Shown: positions 1-6,026, counted from the first letter of the stretch. The stretch: DNA of 6,103 nt from JBBQSV01 sp038213615 (GCA_038213615.1 JBBQSV010000031.1:1-6103); one strand, 5' to 3'. Made by a program: numbers and translations. Notes: a model not told the origin generated them from the letters alone.

Positions 1-926
1 TGTTGACGGCCAATCAGAGCCTTTTGATCGAAGTCTTCCAGGCTGTAGGGTGAGTAATAGGTCGGCGCCTTGGGCATCGATGCCAAAAATGCTGCCTCAT
101 CCAAAGTTAAGTCCTTGGCAGATTTATGGAAGTAATCGCGGGCCCCGGCTTCTACGCCGACTTCGATGCCACCATAAGGTGCAGAGTTGAGGTAGCCGGT
201 GAGTATTTGTTGCTTGGTGTAGCTACGTTCTAATTCAACGGCCAGGATAAGTTCCTTAACTTTTCTAGAAATAGTTTGCTGGTGGCCAACACCATTCTGG
301 GTCAGCCGTACTAGCTGCTGGGTGATGGTAGATCCACCCTGTTTGGTGCCATGCCCTAATGTATCGCTGACACCAGCACGCACGATGCCACGCACATCAA
401 AACCACCGTGTTTAAAGAAGTCTTTATCTTCTACGGCGATAGTCGCCTGTTTTATATAATTAGAGATTTGCTTATCTTCTACGGGGTAGCGTTTGACACC
501 TTCGGCATCGTCCCATAGTAGTACCTTGCCGGTGCGATCGTAATAACGCATACTGCCGCCCAAATTGGCGCCACTAATACTATCTAAATTGGGCAGATCC
601 TTTCTAAAGAAGGCAAACAAACCCAAGAGTACAACAAAGACACTAACGATGCCGATGCCAGTAATTCGGAGCGCCATCAAGGCGCCTTCACGACTGAACC
701 AGTAGTGGTACATTCGCTTGGGGTTCAAGCGGTAAAAGAATCGGCCGACTCTGGATTTTGGCATGCCAGCCAGACGTTGTGCTTTGGAACGTATCAACTG
801 TTCGCGACGAGCTTTCCATCTATCTGAAATGTTACGGTTAAGTTTTATAGATTGGCCACTTTTAGTGACATAGGTATTACGTTTGTTGACCGAACGACGC
901 CCCCTGTTAGGACCTAACTGAGCCAT
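1..926 (-). CDS. Class A penicillin-binding protein (GT51 transglycosylase), N-terminal 308 residues, cut by window edge
   Basis: Polymerises lipid II into glycan strands at the outer face of the membrane; a C-terminal transpeptidase domain is expected beyond the window. I translated the minus strand from ATG at 926-924 and it stays open to position 1. Residues 1-80 are a very basic cytoplasmic tail, about 84-107 is one membrane segment (signal anchor), and about 145-308 is the GT51 domain. The GT51 motifs appear in order: EDKDFFKHGG with catalytic Glu166; QGGSTITQQLVR (196-207); KELILAVELERSYTKQQIL (224-242), containing the second acidic site; GYLNSAPYGG (244-253); LDEAAFLASMPKAP (275-288). 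The start is supported by an upstream AGAGAGGG ribosome binding site and an in-frame TAA two codons before the ATG. It is transcribed divergently from tyrS. The family call is near certain; a PBP1a-type bifunctional enzyme rather than a monofunctional one is inferred. Confidence 0.93.
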   Translation of the reverse strand, partial: MAQLGPNRGRRSVNKRNTYVTKSGQSIKLNRNISDRWKARREQLIRSKAQRLAGMPKSRVGRFFYRLNPKRMYHYWFSREGALMALRITGIGIVSVFVVLLGLFAFFRKDLPNLDSISGANLGGSMRYYDRTGKVLLWDDAEGVKRYPVEDKQISNYIKQATIAVEDKDFFKHGGFDVRGIVRAGVSDTLGHGTKQGGSTITQQLVRLTQNGVGHQQTISRKVKELILAVELERSYTKQQILTGYLNSAPYGGIEVGVEAGARDYFHKSAKDLTLDEAAFLASMPKAPTYYSPYSLEDFDQKALIGRQ

Positions 927-932
927 CAATTA

Positions 933-940
933 CCCTCTCT
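933..940 (-). promoter_or_regulatory. Shine-Dalgarno site of the PBP gene
   Basis: The minus strand reads AGAGAGGG, then TAATTG, then ATG. The purine run ends six bases before the start, which is good spacing and fixes the ATG at 926-924. Confidence 0.7.
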
Positions 941-977
941 TGTTTACCAACTATATTAATCAGATCTTATGACAATC

Positions 978-986
978 ATTATAGCA
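978..986 (-). promoter_or_regulatory. Extended -10 promoter of the PBP gene
   Basis: The minus strand reads TGCTATAAT: a perfect -10 hexamer (983-978) with the TG of an extended -10. The predicted transcription start is near 971, giving a leader of about 45 nt that contains the ribosome binding site. No good -35 lies at 17 bp; TTGGTA at 15 bp is a weak candidate. That is common for extended -10 promoters. Its upstream part overlaps the tyrS -35 region. Confidence 0.65.
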
Positions 987-997
987 AAGTTGTGCAA

Positions 998-1026
998 TTA
1001 CCAAACCGCTTAGTATAGGCTATACT
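998..1026 (+). promoter_or_regulatory. Promoter of tyrS and probably the whole cluster
   Basis: TTACCA (998-1003, 4/6 to the -35 consensus), a 17-bp spacer, then TATACT (1021-1026, 5/6 to the -10 consensus). The expected transcription start is about 1033, only some four bases before the ATG at 1037, and there is no purine-rich ribosome binding site. The tyrS mRNA is therefore predicted to be leaderless or nearly so. An alternative -10 (TAGTAT, 1011-1016) would give a slightly longer leader. Confidence 0.5.
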
Positions 1027-1036
1027 TTACATATAT

Positions 1037-2269
1037 ATGACATTATCAGAAGAGTTAGTTTGGCGTGGGTTTGTAAACCAGTCTACTTTCAAAGACATTA
1101 AGTCGTTGGATGGCAAAAAATGGACGTTTTATCATGGCTACGATGCCTCGGCCGATTCGCAAGCAGTTGGTAATCTAGCCGCTATGATGGCTGATAAGGT
1201 GTTTATGCGCCACGGCTGCACGGCCATTATTCTGGCCGGAGGCGCTACAAGTTTGATTGGTGACCCAGGCGGCAAAGATTCAGAACGAATTTTGCAAAGC
1301 GAAGCAACCATTGCAAATAACGTGTCCAAGGCCGAACTGCAGTTTCGCATTGTGTTTAGCGATCAGAAGTTCGAGATAGTTAACAATTTGTCGTGGACTA
1401 AAAATTTGAAAGTTTTGGATTTTTTGCGAGATGTCGGCAAACACTTTAGTATGACGCCACTAGTTCAGCGCGACTACATCGCCAAACGCCTGGGTGAGGG
1501 TGGTTCCGGCATCAGTTACACCGAATTCAGCTACACCATCTTGCAGGGCATGGATTACCTGCATTTGTACGACAAATACAAGTGTAATTTGCAGCTGGGA
1601 GGGTCTGATCAGTGGGGTAACTGCTTGTCTGGTGTGGATTTGGTGCGTAAAGCTCGTGGTGCCGAGGTACAGGCGCTAACACTACCGTTAGTTATCGATA
1701 AGTCGACTGGTAAAAAGTTTGGCAAGAGCGAGGCAGGGGCTATTTGGCTGGACGCAAACAAAACCAGCGTTTATCAGTTTTACCAATTTTGGCTAAACAC
1801 CACTGATGAGAGTGTAGAGGATTATCTAAAAGTCTTCACTGAATTGGACAGGCCGGTTATCGAAAAACTTATGAAGGAATTCAACGCTGATAAAGCCAGT
1901 CGCTCGGCCCAAAAGACTCTGGCTTACGAAACAACTAAGATAGTGCATGGCAAAGAGCGAGCGGATAGTGTGATGCGGATTACCGAAAGCCTATTTGGCG
2001 CTGGACGGTTTAGCGATCTAAACGCTAAGGACATCGACCTGCTTAAGGCCGAACTGGTTTCCGTAGATGTTAAGCCTGACGAACAATTGGCTAAAGTATT
2101 GGTTCGAGCCCAGCTGGCCAGTTCTAACAGCGAGGCGCTACGTTTCATTGCCAGCAATGCCGTAACCGTGAACGACGAAAAAGTCGATGCCAGTAATGAA
2201 TACCCTTTTCACAAGGGTAGCAATCTGTTAAAACGTGGTAAAAACCAGTTTGCTATTGTTGATATTTAG
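1037..2269 (+). CDS. tyrS: Tyrosyl-tRNA synthetase
   Basis: Cytoplasmic class I aminoacyl-tRNA synthetase that activates tyrosine with ATP and charges tRNA-Tyr. The 410 residues match the usual bacterial length. The Rossmann catalytic domain covers about 30-235: the HIGH-type region is DASADSQAVGNL (36-47), followed by LAGGATSLIGDPGGK (66-80), YTILQGMDYLHL (166-177) with the tyrosine-binding Tyr/Gln/Asp pattern, QLGGSDQWGN (186-195), and the KMSKS equivalent KFGKS (227-231). An anticodon-binding helical region covers about 240-340, and an S4-like RNA-binding domain about 348-410 (LAKVLVRAQLASSNSEALRFI). Odd point: both histidines of the HIGH signature are replaced (AVGN). The start at 1037 gives the typical TyrS N-terminus (LSEELVWRGFVNQ), so it holds despite the lack of a Shine-Dalgarno. 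It is first in the cluster, and recG starts 21 bp after its stop. Confidence 0.97.
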   Translation: MTLSEELVWRGFVNQSTFKDIKSLDGKKWTFYHGYDASADSQAVGNLAAMMADKVFMRHGCTAIILAGGATSLIGDPGGKDSERILQSEATIANNVSKAELQFRIVFSDQKFEIVNNLSWTKNLKVLDFLRDVGKHFSMTPLVQRDYIAKRLGEGGSGISYTEFSYTILQGMDYLHLYDKYKCNLQLGGSDQWGNCLSGVDLVRKARGAEVQALTLPLVIDKSTGKKFGKSEAGAIWLDANKTSVYQFYQFWLNTTDESVEDYLKVFTELDRPVIEKLMKEFNADKASRSAQKTLAYETTKIVHGKERADSVMRITESLFGAGRFSDLNAKDIDLLKAELVSVDVKPDEQLAKVLVRAQLASSNSEALRFIASNAVTVNDEKVDASNEYPFHKGSNLLKRGKNQFAIVDI

Positions 2270-2290
2270 TTTGGGGCTAATCTATTAGTT

Positions 2291-4327
2291 ATGCAGCTGA
2301 GTGACGATATAGCCAAGCTAAAAGGTGTGGGGACAGAGGTTGCCAAGAAATTGGCAATCCTAAATATCGTGACTATTGGCGACCTAGTCAATAATTACCC
2401 CAGGCGTTACGAAGATTACTCAAACATTGTCTCCATTGATCAGATAAATCCCGGGCCTGTGACAATCAAATCGACTATCAAACAGGTAAAAGGTCGATAT
2501 GTCAGCCGTGGGTTACATGTGACTGAGGCAGTCGCTAGTGATGATACCAGCAGTGTGCGGTTGGTTTGGTTTAATCAGCCTTACCGCGAGGCTGGGATTA
2601 AGCCCGACCAAGAGTACTTTATCTCTGGTGAGTTTGGCTTTCATCGGCGCCAACACAGTATCCAGAACCCATCAGTGGAACTGGCCGAGGGTTTTACTGT
2701 CAATACAGCCCGTATAGTGCCCGTGTACCGCGAGACCAAAGGTTTTAAGTCGCACCAAATCCGCAAGTTAGTACGCGCAGCTGTACCACTAATCAAAGAT
2801 TTACCAGAGACTTTGCCTGACTGGCTTATAAAGAAGCAAAAGCTAATGCCAAGGGCCAGCGCCATCATGGCCATGCATTTTCCTAACGAGGCCCAAGATG
2901 TTGCCGAGGCAGAGCATCGACTGGGTTTCGAGGAAGTGTTTGAACTAACCCTGGCGGCACTACTCAATAAACAAGAACTTGCTGGTGAACATAGCCTGAA
3001 TATCCCGTTCGAACCAGACCTAGCCAAACAATTTGTTAAAAACCTGCCCTTTAAACTCACCGATGCCCAGCGTAGCGTAGTTTGGCAGATCTACAAGGAC
3101 ATGGAGCGGTCTCAGCCAATGAATCGCTTGGTAGAGGGCGACGTGGGGTCTGGCAAGACGGTGGTGGCAGCTATGGCCGCAGTTATGGTCATGAAACAGG
3201 GATTTCAGGTGGCCCTGATGGCTCCTACGGAGCTATTAGCCAGGCAACATGCCGACACCATTCACAAGCTGCTAGAACCCCTAGGGATGGCAGACCAAGT
3301 AAGTTTGTTAATTGGTGGATTAAGTTCGGCCCAAAAAGCCACTGCCCAGGCGGGCATTAAAAGCGGACAGGTTCAGTTTATTGTCGGTACTCATGCCTTG
3401 ATTCAGCAAAAAGTCGACATGCACAAGTTAGGGCTAATTATTGTTGACGAACAACACCGCTTTGGCGTGGATCAGCGCAAAAAGCTGCAAGCCAAAGCTG
3501 GCCACATGCCCCACGTGTTGAACCTGACGGCTACGCCGATACCCCGTAGCCTGGCGCTGACTCTTTACGGCGAACTAGATGTTTCGATTATTGACACTAA
3601 GCCAGCTGATCGTCTGCCAATCGCTACCAAGATTTGTTCACCAAATTCTAGACCCCAGTTATACGTCAAGATCGTTAAAGAGTTGCAGTCTGGACGTCAG
3701 TCTTTTGTAGTTTGCCCACTGATCACAGAATCCACGGCTTTGTCGGCCAATTCTGCTGAAAAGACATATGAAACTTTACGAAAAGGACCATTCAAACAGT
3801 TCAGGGTTGGATTGCTGCATGGGCGGCTTAAATCCGAAGAAAAAGACAAGATTATGCAGCAATTTGTAAATCACCATTTGGATATTTTGGTCAGCACTAC
3901 GGTGATCGAAGTAGGTGTTGATGTGCCGAATGCTACCGTCATGCTGATAGAAAATGCCGAACGTTTTGGTCTGGCGCAGATTCACCAGTTGCGTGGGCGA
4001 GTGGGCCGCAGCCACTACCAAGGTTACTGTTACCTGATGATGGGTGATAGCTCGGCGCCCAGCGCCCGGCTGCGGGCTATAGAAAGCTCTAATGACGGGT
4101 TCAAACTGGCCGAGCTGGATCTAGAAATCCGTGGACCAGGGGCTATTTATGGTACTTTTCAGCACGGTGAGCTGGACCTGCGGGTGGCCAAATTAACGGA
4201 TACCAAGTTAATTGCCGCTGCCCGGCAGTCAGCTCAGGAATTTATTGATCGAGGCGATAAAATGTTAAGCTATAAACATCTGAACGACACTGTAAGCCAG
4301 CTCAGAGCTGTCACTAATCTAAATTAA
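2291..4327 (+). CDS. recG: ATP-dependent DNA helicase RecG
   Basis: Superfamily 2 double-strand DNA translocase that regresses stalled replication forks and processes branched recombination intermediates. At 678 residues it is close to the usual length (693 in E. coli). The N-terminal part (about 1-250) includes a helix-hairpin-helix-like LKGVGTEVAKKLAILNI and an OB-fold wedge domain (about 55-135). Helicase motifs: I GDVGSGKT (283-290), Ia APTELLARQH (311-320), II DEQH (386-389), III TATPIPRS (413-420), IV-like LLHGRLK (508-514), V TTVIEVGVDVPNA (536-548), VI QLRGRVGRS (566-574). The C-terminal TRG region keeps Arg593, Arg614 and Gln624, but the usual GTRQ(S/T)G reads GTFQHG (621-626). It lies 21 bp after tyrS in the same reading frame. 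No convincing ribosome binding site is seen (only GGGG about 14 nt upstream), so translation may depend on reinitiation after tyrS. Confidence 0.97.
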   Translation: MQLSDDIAKLKGVGTEVAKKLAILNIVTIGDLVNNYPRRYEDYSNIVSIDQINPGPVTIKSTIKQVKGRYVSRGLHVTEAVASDDTSSVRLVWFNQPYREAGIKPDQEYFISGEFGFHRRQHSIQNPSVELAEGFTVNTARIVPVYRETKGFKSHQIRKLVRAAVPLIKDLPETLPDWLIKKQKLMPRASAIMAMHFPNEAQDVAEAEHRLGFEEVFELTLAALLNKQELAGEHSLNIPFEPDLAKQFVKNLPFKLTDAQRSVVWQIYKDMERSQPMNRLVEGDVGSGKTVVAAMAAVMVMKQGFQVALMAPTELLARQHADTIHKLLEPLGMADQVSLLIGGLSSAQKATAQAGIKSGQVQFIVGTHALIQQKVDMHKLGLIIVDEQHRFGVDQRKKLQAKAGHMPHVLNLTATPIPRSLALTLYGELDVSIIDTKPADRLPIATKICSPNSRPQLYVKIVKELQSGRQSFVVCPLITESTALSANSAEKTYETLRKGPFKQFRVGLLHGRLKSEEKDKIMQQFVNHHLDILVSTTVIEVGVDVPNATVMLIENAERFGLAQIHQLRGRVGRSHYQGYCYLMMGDSSAPSARLRAIESSNDGFKLAELDLEIRGPGAIYGTFQHGELDLRVAKLTDTKLIAAARQSAQEFIDRGDKMLSYKHLNDTVSQLRAVTNLN

Positions 4328-4330
4328 AAC

Positions 4331-4336
4331 GAAGGA
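4331..4336 (+). promoter_or_regulatory. Shine-Dalgarno site that fixes a TTG start
   Basis: GAAGGA lies seven bases before TTG at 4344-4346. It is the best ribosome binding site in the cluster and supports the rare TTG start of the next gene. No in-frame ATG occurs before codon 150. Confidence 0.75.
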
Positions 4337-4343
4337 ACATTAA

Positions 4344-5162
4344 TTGTATTCTGGAACAACGCTAACAAAAGCGTCTGGGCGCATTTTAGGCGCTCACCAA
4401 AAGATTGACCGAGTGGCTCGCAAGCACCTGGCCAAGCTCGTTGATGACGATTCAGCTTTTCCGGCTAGCCGTAATATTTTGCAGTTCGAAGGCAAAAACG
4501 GACCAGACGCTATCAAACGTAAAAGCCCAGCCCAGGATGAGCCGTGGCACTACTACAGCCCTTTTGATAACGATGACTCTAAATTGTTAGAGTTGATAAA
4601 AGCCCACTACGACAAGCTCGTGCATGAATTAAAGGCCAAACATACTGAACGCAGTGCGTTCGAGGCAGCCTGGCTAGCACATGCTCTAGTAGACGGCTTA
4701 ACTCCAGCGCACCACTATCCGTACGAAGAAAAGTTAACAGAACTTTTGGGCGGCGACAGCATAGAAAACCGTACATCCATAAAAGAAAAGATGGTTTTAC
4801 CTGGTGACACAGCCAAAGAAAAAGTTAAAAACAACTGGAAAATGTGGGGCTTCAAGGGACTTTTTTCTACTCATTTTTGGTTTGAATGGGGCGTATCTAC
4901 GCTGTTGGCGCCGGTGCCATTAAATGATGCCATGCCCACCGAGGAAGAGATTAAGGAGCTACAAAGTATCGGTATCCTAGAGCTGTTCAAGCAAACAGCC
5001 CGCGACATTGCCGCCCTGAATCTTTATGACAAGTTCTACCTCAAGGGCTGGACTCCACGCTACGCTTACCAGATTAGACACAAACTTGGCCCAGCGCTGG
5101 TGCGCACGGTAACATTGGCTTGGTATAGCGCAATGGCTGAGGCTGGTTTAATAAAGTCATGA
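4344..5162 (+). CDS. Uncharacterised protein with the zinc-ligand pattern of the phospholipase C / P1-nuclease fold
   Basis: 272 residues, TTG start fixed by GAAGGA seven bases upstream. It reads as a mostly helical, soluble protein with no signal peptide or clear membrane segment. What I see: GAHQKIDRVARKHL with His18; GPD with Asp55; WHYYSPFD with His69; HALVDGLTPAH with His113, Asp117 and His123; HFWFE with His177 and Glu181. From memory, Clostridium perfringens alpha-toxin binds its three zincs through Trp1, His11, Asp56, His68, His126, Asp130, His136, His148 and Glu152. The order, the 4- and 10-residue spacings of HxxxDxxxPxH, and the HxxxE all agree. The one missing ligand is the N-terminal Trp, which needs signal cleavage. 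A cytoplasmic metal-dependent phosphodiesterase, phospholipase or nuclease is inferred; the substrate is unknown. The gene lies between recG (16 bp) and rsmD (ATGA overlap), so it is probably co-expressed with them. The gene is certain, the fold moderately so. Confidence 0.88.
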   Translation: MYSGTTLTKASGRILGAHQKIDRVARKHLAKLVDDDSAFPASRNILQFEGKNGPDAIKRKSPAQDEPWHYYSPFDNDDSKLLELIKAHYDKLVHELKAKHTERSAFEAAWLAHALVDGLTPAHHYPYEEKLTELLGGDSIENRTSIKEKMVLPGDTAKEKVKNNWKMWGFKGLFSTHFWFEWGVSTLLAPVPLNDAMPTEEEIKELQSIGILELFKQTARDIAALNLYDKFYLKGWTPRYAYQIRHKLGPALVRTVTLAWYSAMAEAGLIKS

Positions 5163-5692
5163 GGATAATTGCTGGGTCACTGGGTGGCCGGCAGTTCGAT
5201 GCCCCACACGGTCACAAAACCCACCCCATGAGTGACAAAGCTCGGGGGGCACTATTTAACGCTCTTGGTGATGTTGAGGGGTTAACTGTGCTAGATGCCT
5301 TTGCTGGCAGTGGGGCTATATCGCTAGAGGCCATCAGTCGGGGTGCCAGTCATGTGGTGGCCATTGATAGCGATCAGAATGCCAACCTGACTATCAAACA
5401 AAACATTGCCAAACTTGGAGTTCAGGGTAGAATCAAAGCGATTAAGGCTAACTCTGGTAGTTGGTCGGCTAACAATCCTGATCAGCAGTTCGATATTGTG
5501 GTAACCGCCCCACCCTACGACAATCTGCAGCCAGCTCTGGTTAGTCGTCTAGCGGGGCACCTAAAACCTGATGGGCTATATATTTTGGATTGGCCTGGCA
5601 AGCAAGACCTACCCGCTATTGAGTCTTTGCAAATAGTTGACCAAAAGAATTACGGTGATGTCCAGCTGGTTTTTTACAAAAGAACAGGGTAA
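5159..5692 (+). CDS. rsmD: 16S rRNA (guanine(966)-N2)-methyltransferase RsmD
   Basis: Transfers a methyl group from S-adenosylmethionine to N2 of G966 in 16S rRNA during small-subunit assembly. At 177 residues it is near the family's usual 180-200. The N-terminus is typical (MRIIAGSLGGRQFDAP, then THPMSDKARGALFNAL, 21-36). SAM-binding motif I is VLDAFAGSGAISLEAISRGA (44-63), and the acidic ribose-binding residue lies in VVAIDSD (66-72). Motif IV, normally N/DPPY/F, reads APPY (117-120). The C-terminus has the expected final strand QLVFYK. The start codon overlaps the previous stop as ATGA, and no Shine-Dalgarno is visible, so translation is probably coupled. RsmD commonly stands next to recG or coaD in bacteria. 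The family call is firm; the motif IV change leaves some doubt about the exact activity. Confidence 0.93.
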   Translation: MRIIAGSLGGRQFDAPHGHKTHPMSDKARGALFNALGDVEGLTVLDAFAGSGAISLEAISRGASHVVAIDSDQNANLTIKQNIAKLGVQGRIKAIKANSGSWSANNPDQQFDIVVTAPPYDNLQPALVSRLAGHLKPDGLYILDWPGKQDLPAIESLQIVDQKNYGDVQLVFYKRTG

Positions 5693-5751
5693 AATAGCCA
5701 TCAATGCGCGAGTGGTGGTCCGCCAGCTGGTGGATGGTAGACTTAGCACAG

Positions 5752-5782
5752 CTTAGGAGCTAGTGCCGCAAGGCGTGGAGGT
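5752..5782 (+). repeat. Direct repeat of the tRNA-Leu core, upstream copy
   Basis: Thirty of 31 bases match 5949-5979 at an offset of 197 bp; the only difference is at 5778 (G versus A). It covers the anticodon loop, the variable arm with its GCC-GCAA-GGC hairpin, and the 5' T-stem. Confidence 0.9.
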
Positions 5783-5785
5783 GAG

Positions 5786-5802
5786 AACTGCCTGTGGCAG
5801 TT
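5786..5802 (+). other. Hairpin in the tRNA-like insert
   Basis: AACTGCC, loop TGT, GGCAGTT: a perfect 7-bp stem. No T-tract follows, so it does not look like an intrinsic terminator. Confidence 0.6.
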
Positions 5803-5853
5803 TGCAAGAAAACCTTTCAGATTTGCCACCTGTAGCAAGTACGAAAGTTTTGG

Positions 5854-5870
5854 GGTCGCGGAACGTGACC
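5854..5870 (+). other. Hairpin at the 3' side of the insert
   Basis: GGTCGCG, loop GAA, CGTGACC: a 7-bp stem with one G-U pair, ending directly at the resumed T-loop match. No T-tract follows. Confidence 0.55.
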
Positions 5871-5876
5871 AAGTCC

Positions 5877-5905
5877 TTTCCAAATAGCTTCAAGGCATTC
5901 ATAAT
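5877..5905 (+). promoter_or_regulatory. Promoter of tRNA-Leu
   Basis: TTTCCA (5877-5882, 4/6 to -35), a 17-bp spacer, CATAAT (5900-5905, 5/6 to -10). The predicted start is near 5912, five bases before the mature tRNA. The -35 uses bases at the end of the degenerate tRNA copy. Confidence 0.45.
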
Positions 5906-5916
5906 TAGGAAGATGT

Positions 5917-6001
5917 GCGGATGTGGTGGAATTGGTAGACACGCTAGCCTTAGGAGCTAGTGCCGCAAGGCGTGAAGGTTCAAGTCCTTTCATCCGCACC
6001 A
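5917..6001 (+). tRNA. tRNA-Leu, anticodon UAG, CCA encoded
   Basis: Complete class II cloverleaf. The acceptor stem GCGGATG pairs with CATCCGC, followed by discriminator A (5998) and an encoded CCA (5999-6001). The D-stem is GTG/CAC with the GG of the D-loop. The anticodon stem CTAGC/GCTAG closes loop CTTAGGA, with anticodon TAG at 5951-5953. The long variable arm has GCC-GCAA-GGC, and the T-arm GAAGG-TTCAAGT-CCTTT has one G-U pair. It reads CUA and probably other CUN codons; CTA is used often in the genes here. No clear intrinsic terminator follows. Confidence 0.97.
5949..5979 (+). repeat. Direct repeat of the tRNA-Leu core, copy within the intact tRNA
   Basis: Partner of 5752-5782 (30 of 31 bases identical), lying from the anticodon loop to the 5' T-stem of the functional tRNA. 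Confidence 0.9.
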
Positions 6002-6026
6002 AATTATATCTCGGAAGTTTTTGAGA

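Larger units (their letters stand above)
5728..5880 (+). pseudogene. Degenerate, interrupted tRNA-Leu-like copy
   Basis: This stretch aligns in order with the intact tRNA-Leu at 5917-6001. The D-arm (5728-5742) matches over 15 bases with a 2-nt gap. The anticodon loop to T-stem (5752-5782) matches 30 of 31 bases. The T-loop to 3' T-stem (5870-5880) matches 11 of 11. Between the last two blocks, about 87 nt (5783-5869) replace one T-loop base. It cannot be a working tRNA as read: the 5' anticodon stem strand CACAG does not pair with GCTAG, and flanking bases (CGCCAGC; CCAAATA) form no acceptor stem and lack CCA. An old duplication with a later insertion is the simplest reading. An intron-bearing or regulatory tRNA-like RNA is less likely but not excluded. 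Confidence 0.6.

Noticed and set aside
2641..3060. 139-codon minus-strand open frame within recG
   Set aside because: Shadow of the recG reading frame; the Ser/Leu/Ala-rich product has no motifs, and recG is intact here.
3082..3360. 92-codon plus-strand frame over the recG Walker A region
   Set aside because: Out-of-frame shadow of recG; Gly/Ser-rich peptide with no recognisable domain.
5662..5675. CCAGCTGG followed by six T as an intrinsic terminator
   Set aside because: The palindrome leaves no usable loop (at most a 3-bp stem with 2 nt), and it lies inside the rsmD coding region.
5700..5890. RNase P RNA, tmRNA or SRP RNA in the structured spacer
   Set aside because: None of their recalled signature sequences (GAGGAAAGTCC-type P4, tmRNA GGTTTCGAC, SRP GGAAGCAGC-type loop) is present.
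5763..5960. 65-codon plus-strand open frame ending in GGIGRHASLRS
   Set aside because: It starts inside the degenerate tRNA copy, ends inside the intact tRNA and has no ribosome binding site; the C-terminal peptide is translated tRNA.
5752..5979. attL/attR pair flanking a small integrated element at tRNA-Leu
   Set aside because: The repeat starts at the anticodon loop rather than ending at the tRNA 3' end, the interval is only about 200 bp, and there is no integrase or cargo gene.
5817..6002. 61-codon minus-strand open frame containing GLEPSRLAALAPKASVS
   Set aside because: It is the antisense of the tRNA-Leu; this peptide pattern is a known artefact of translating tRNA-Leu/Ser genes backwards.
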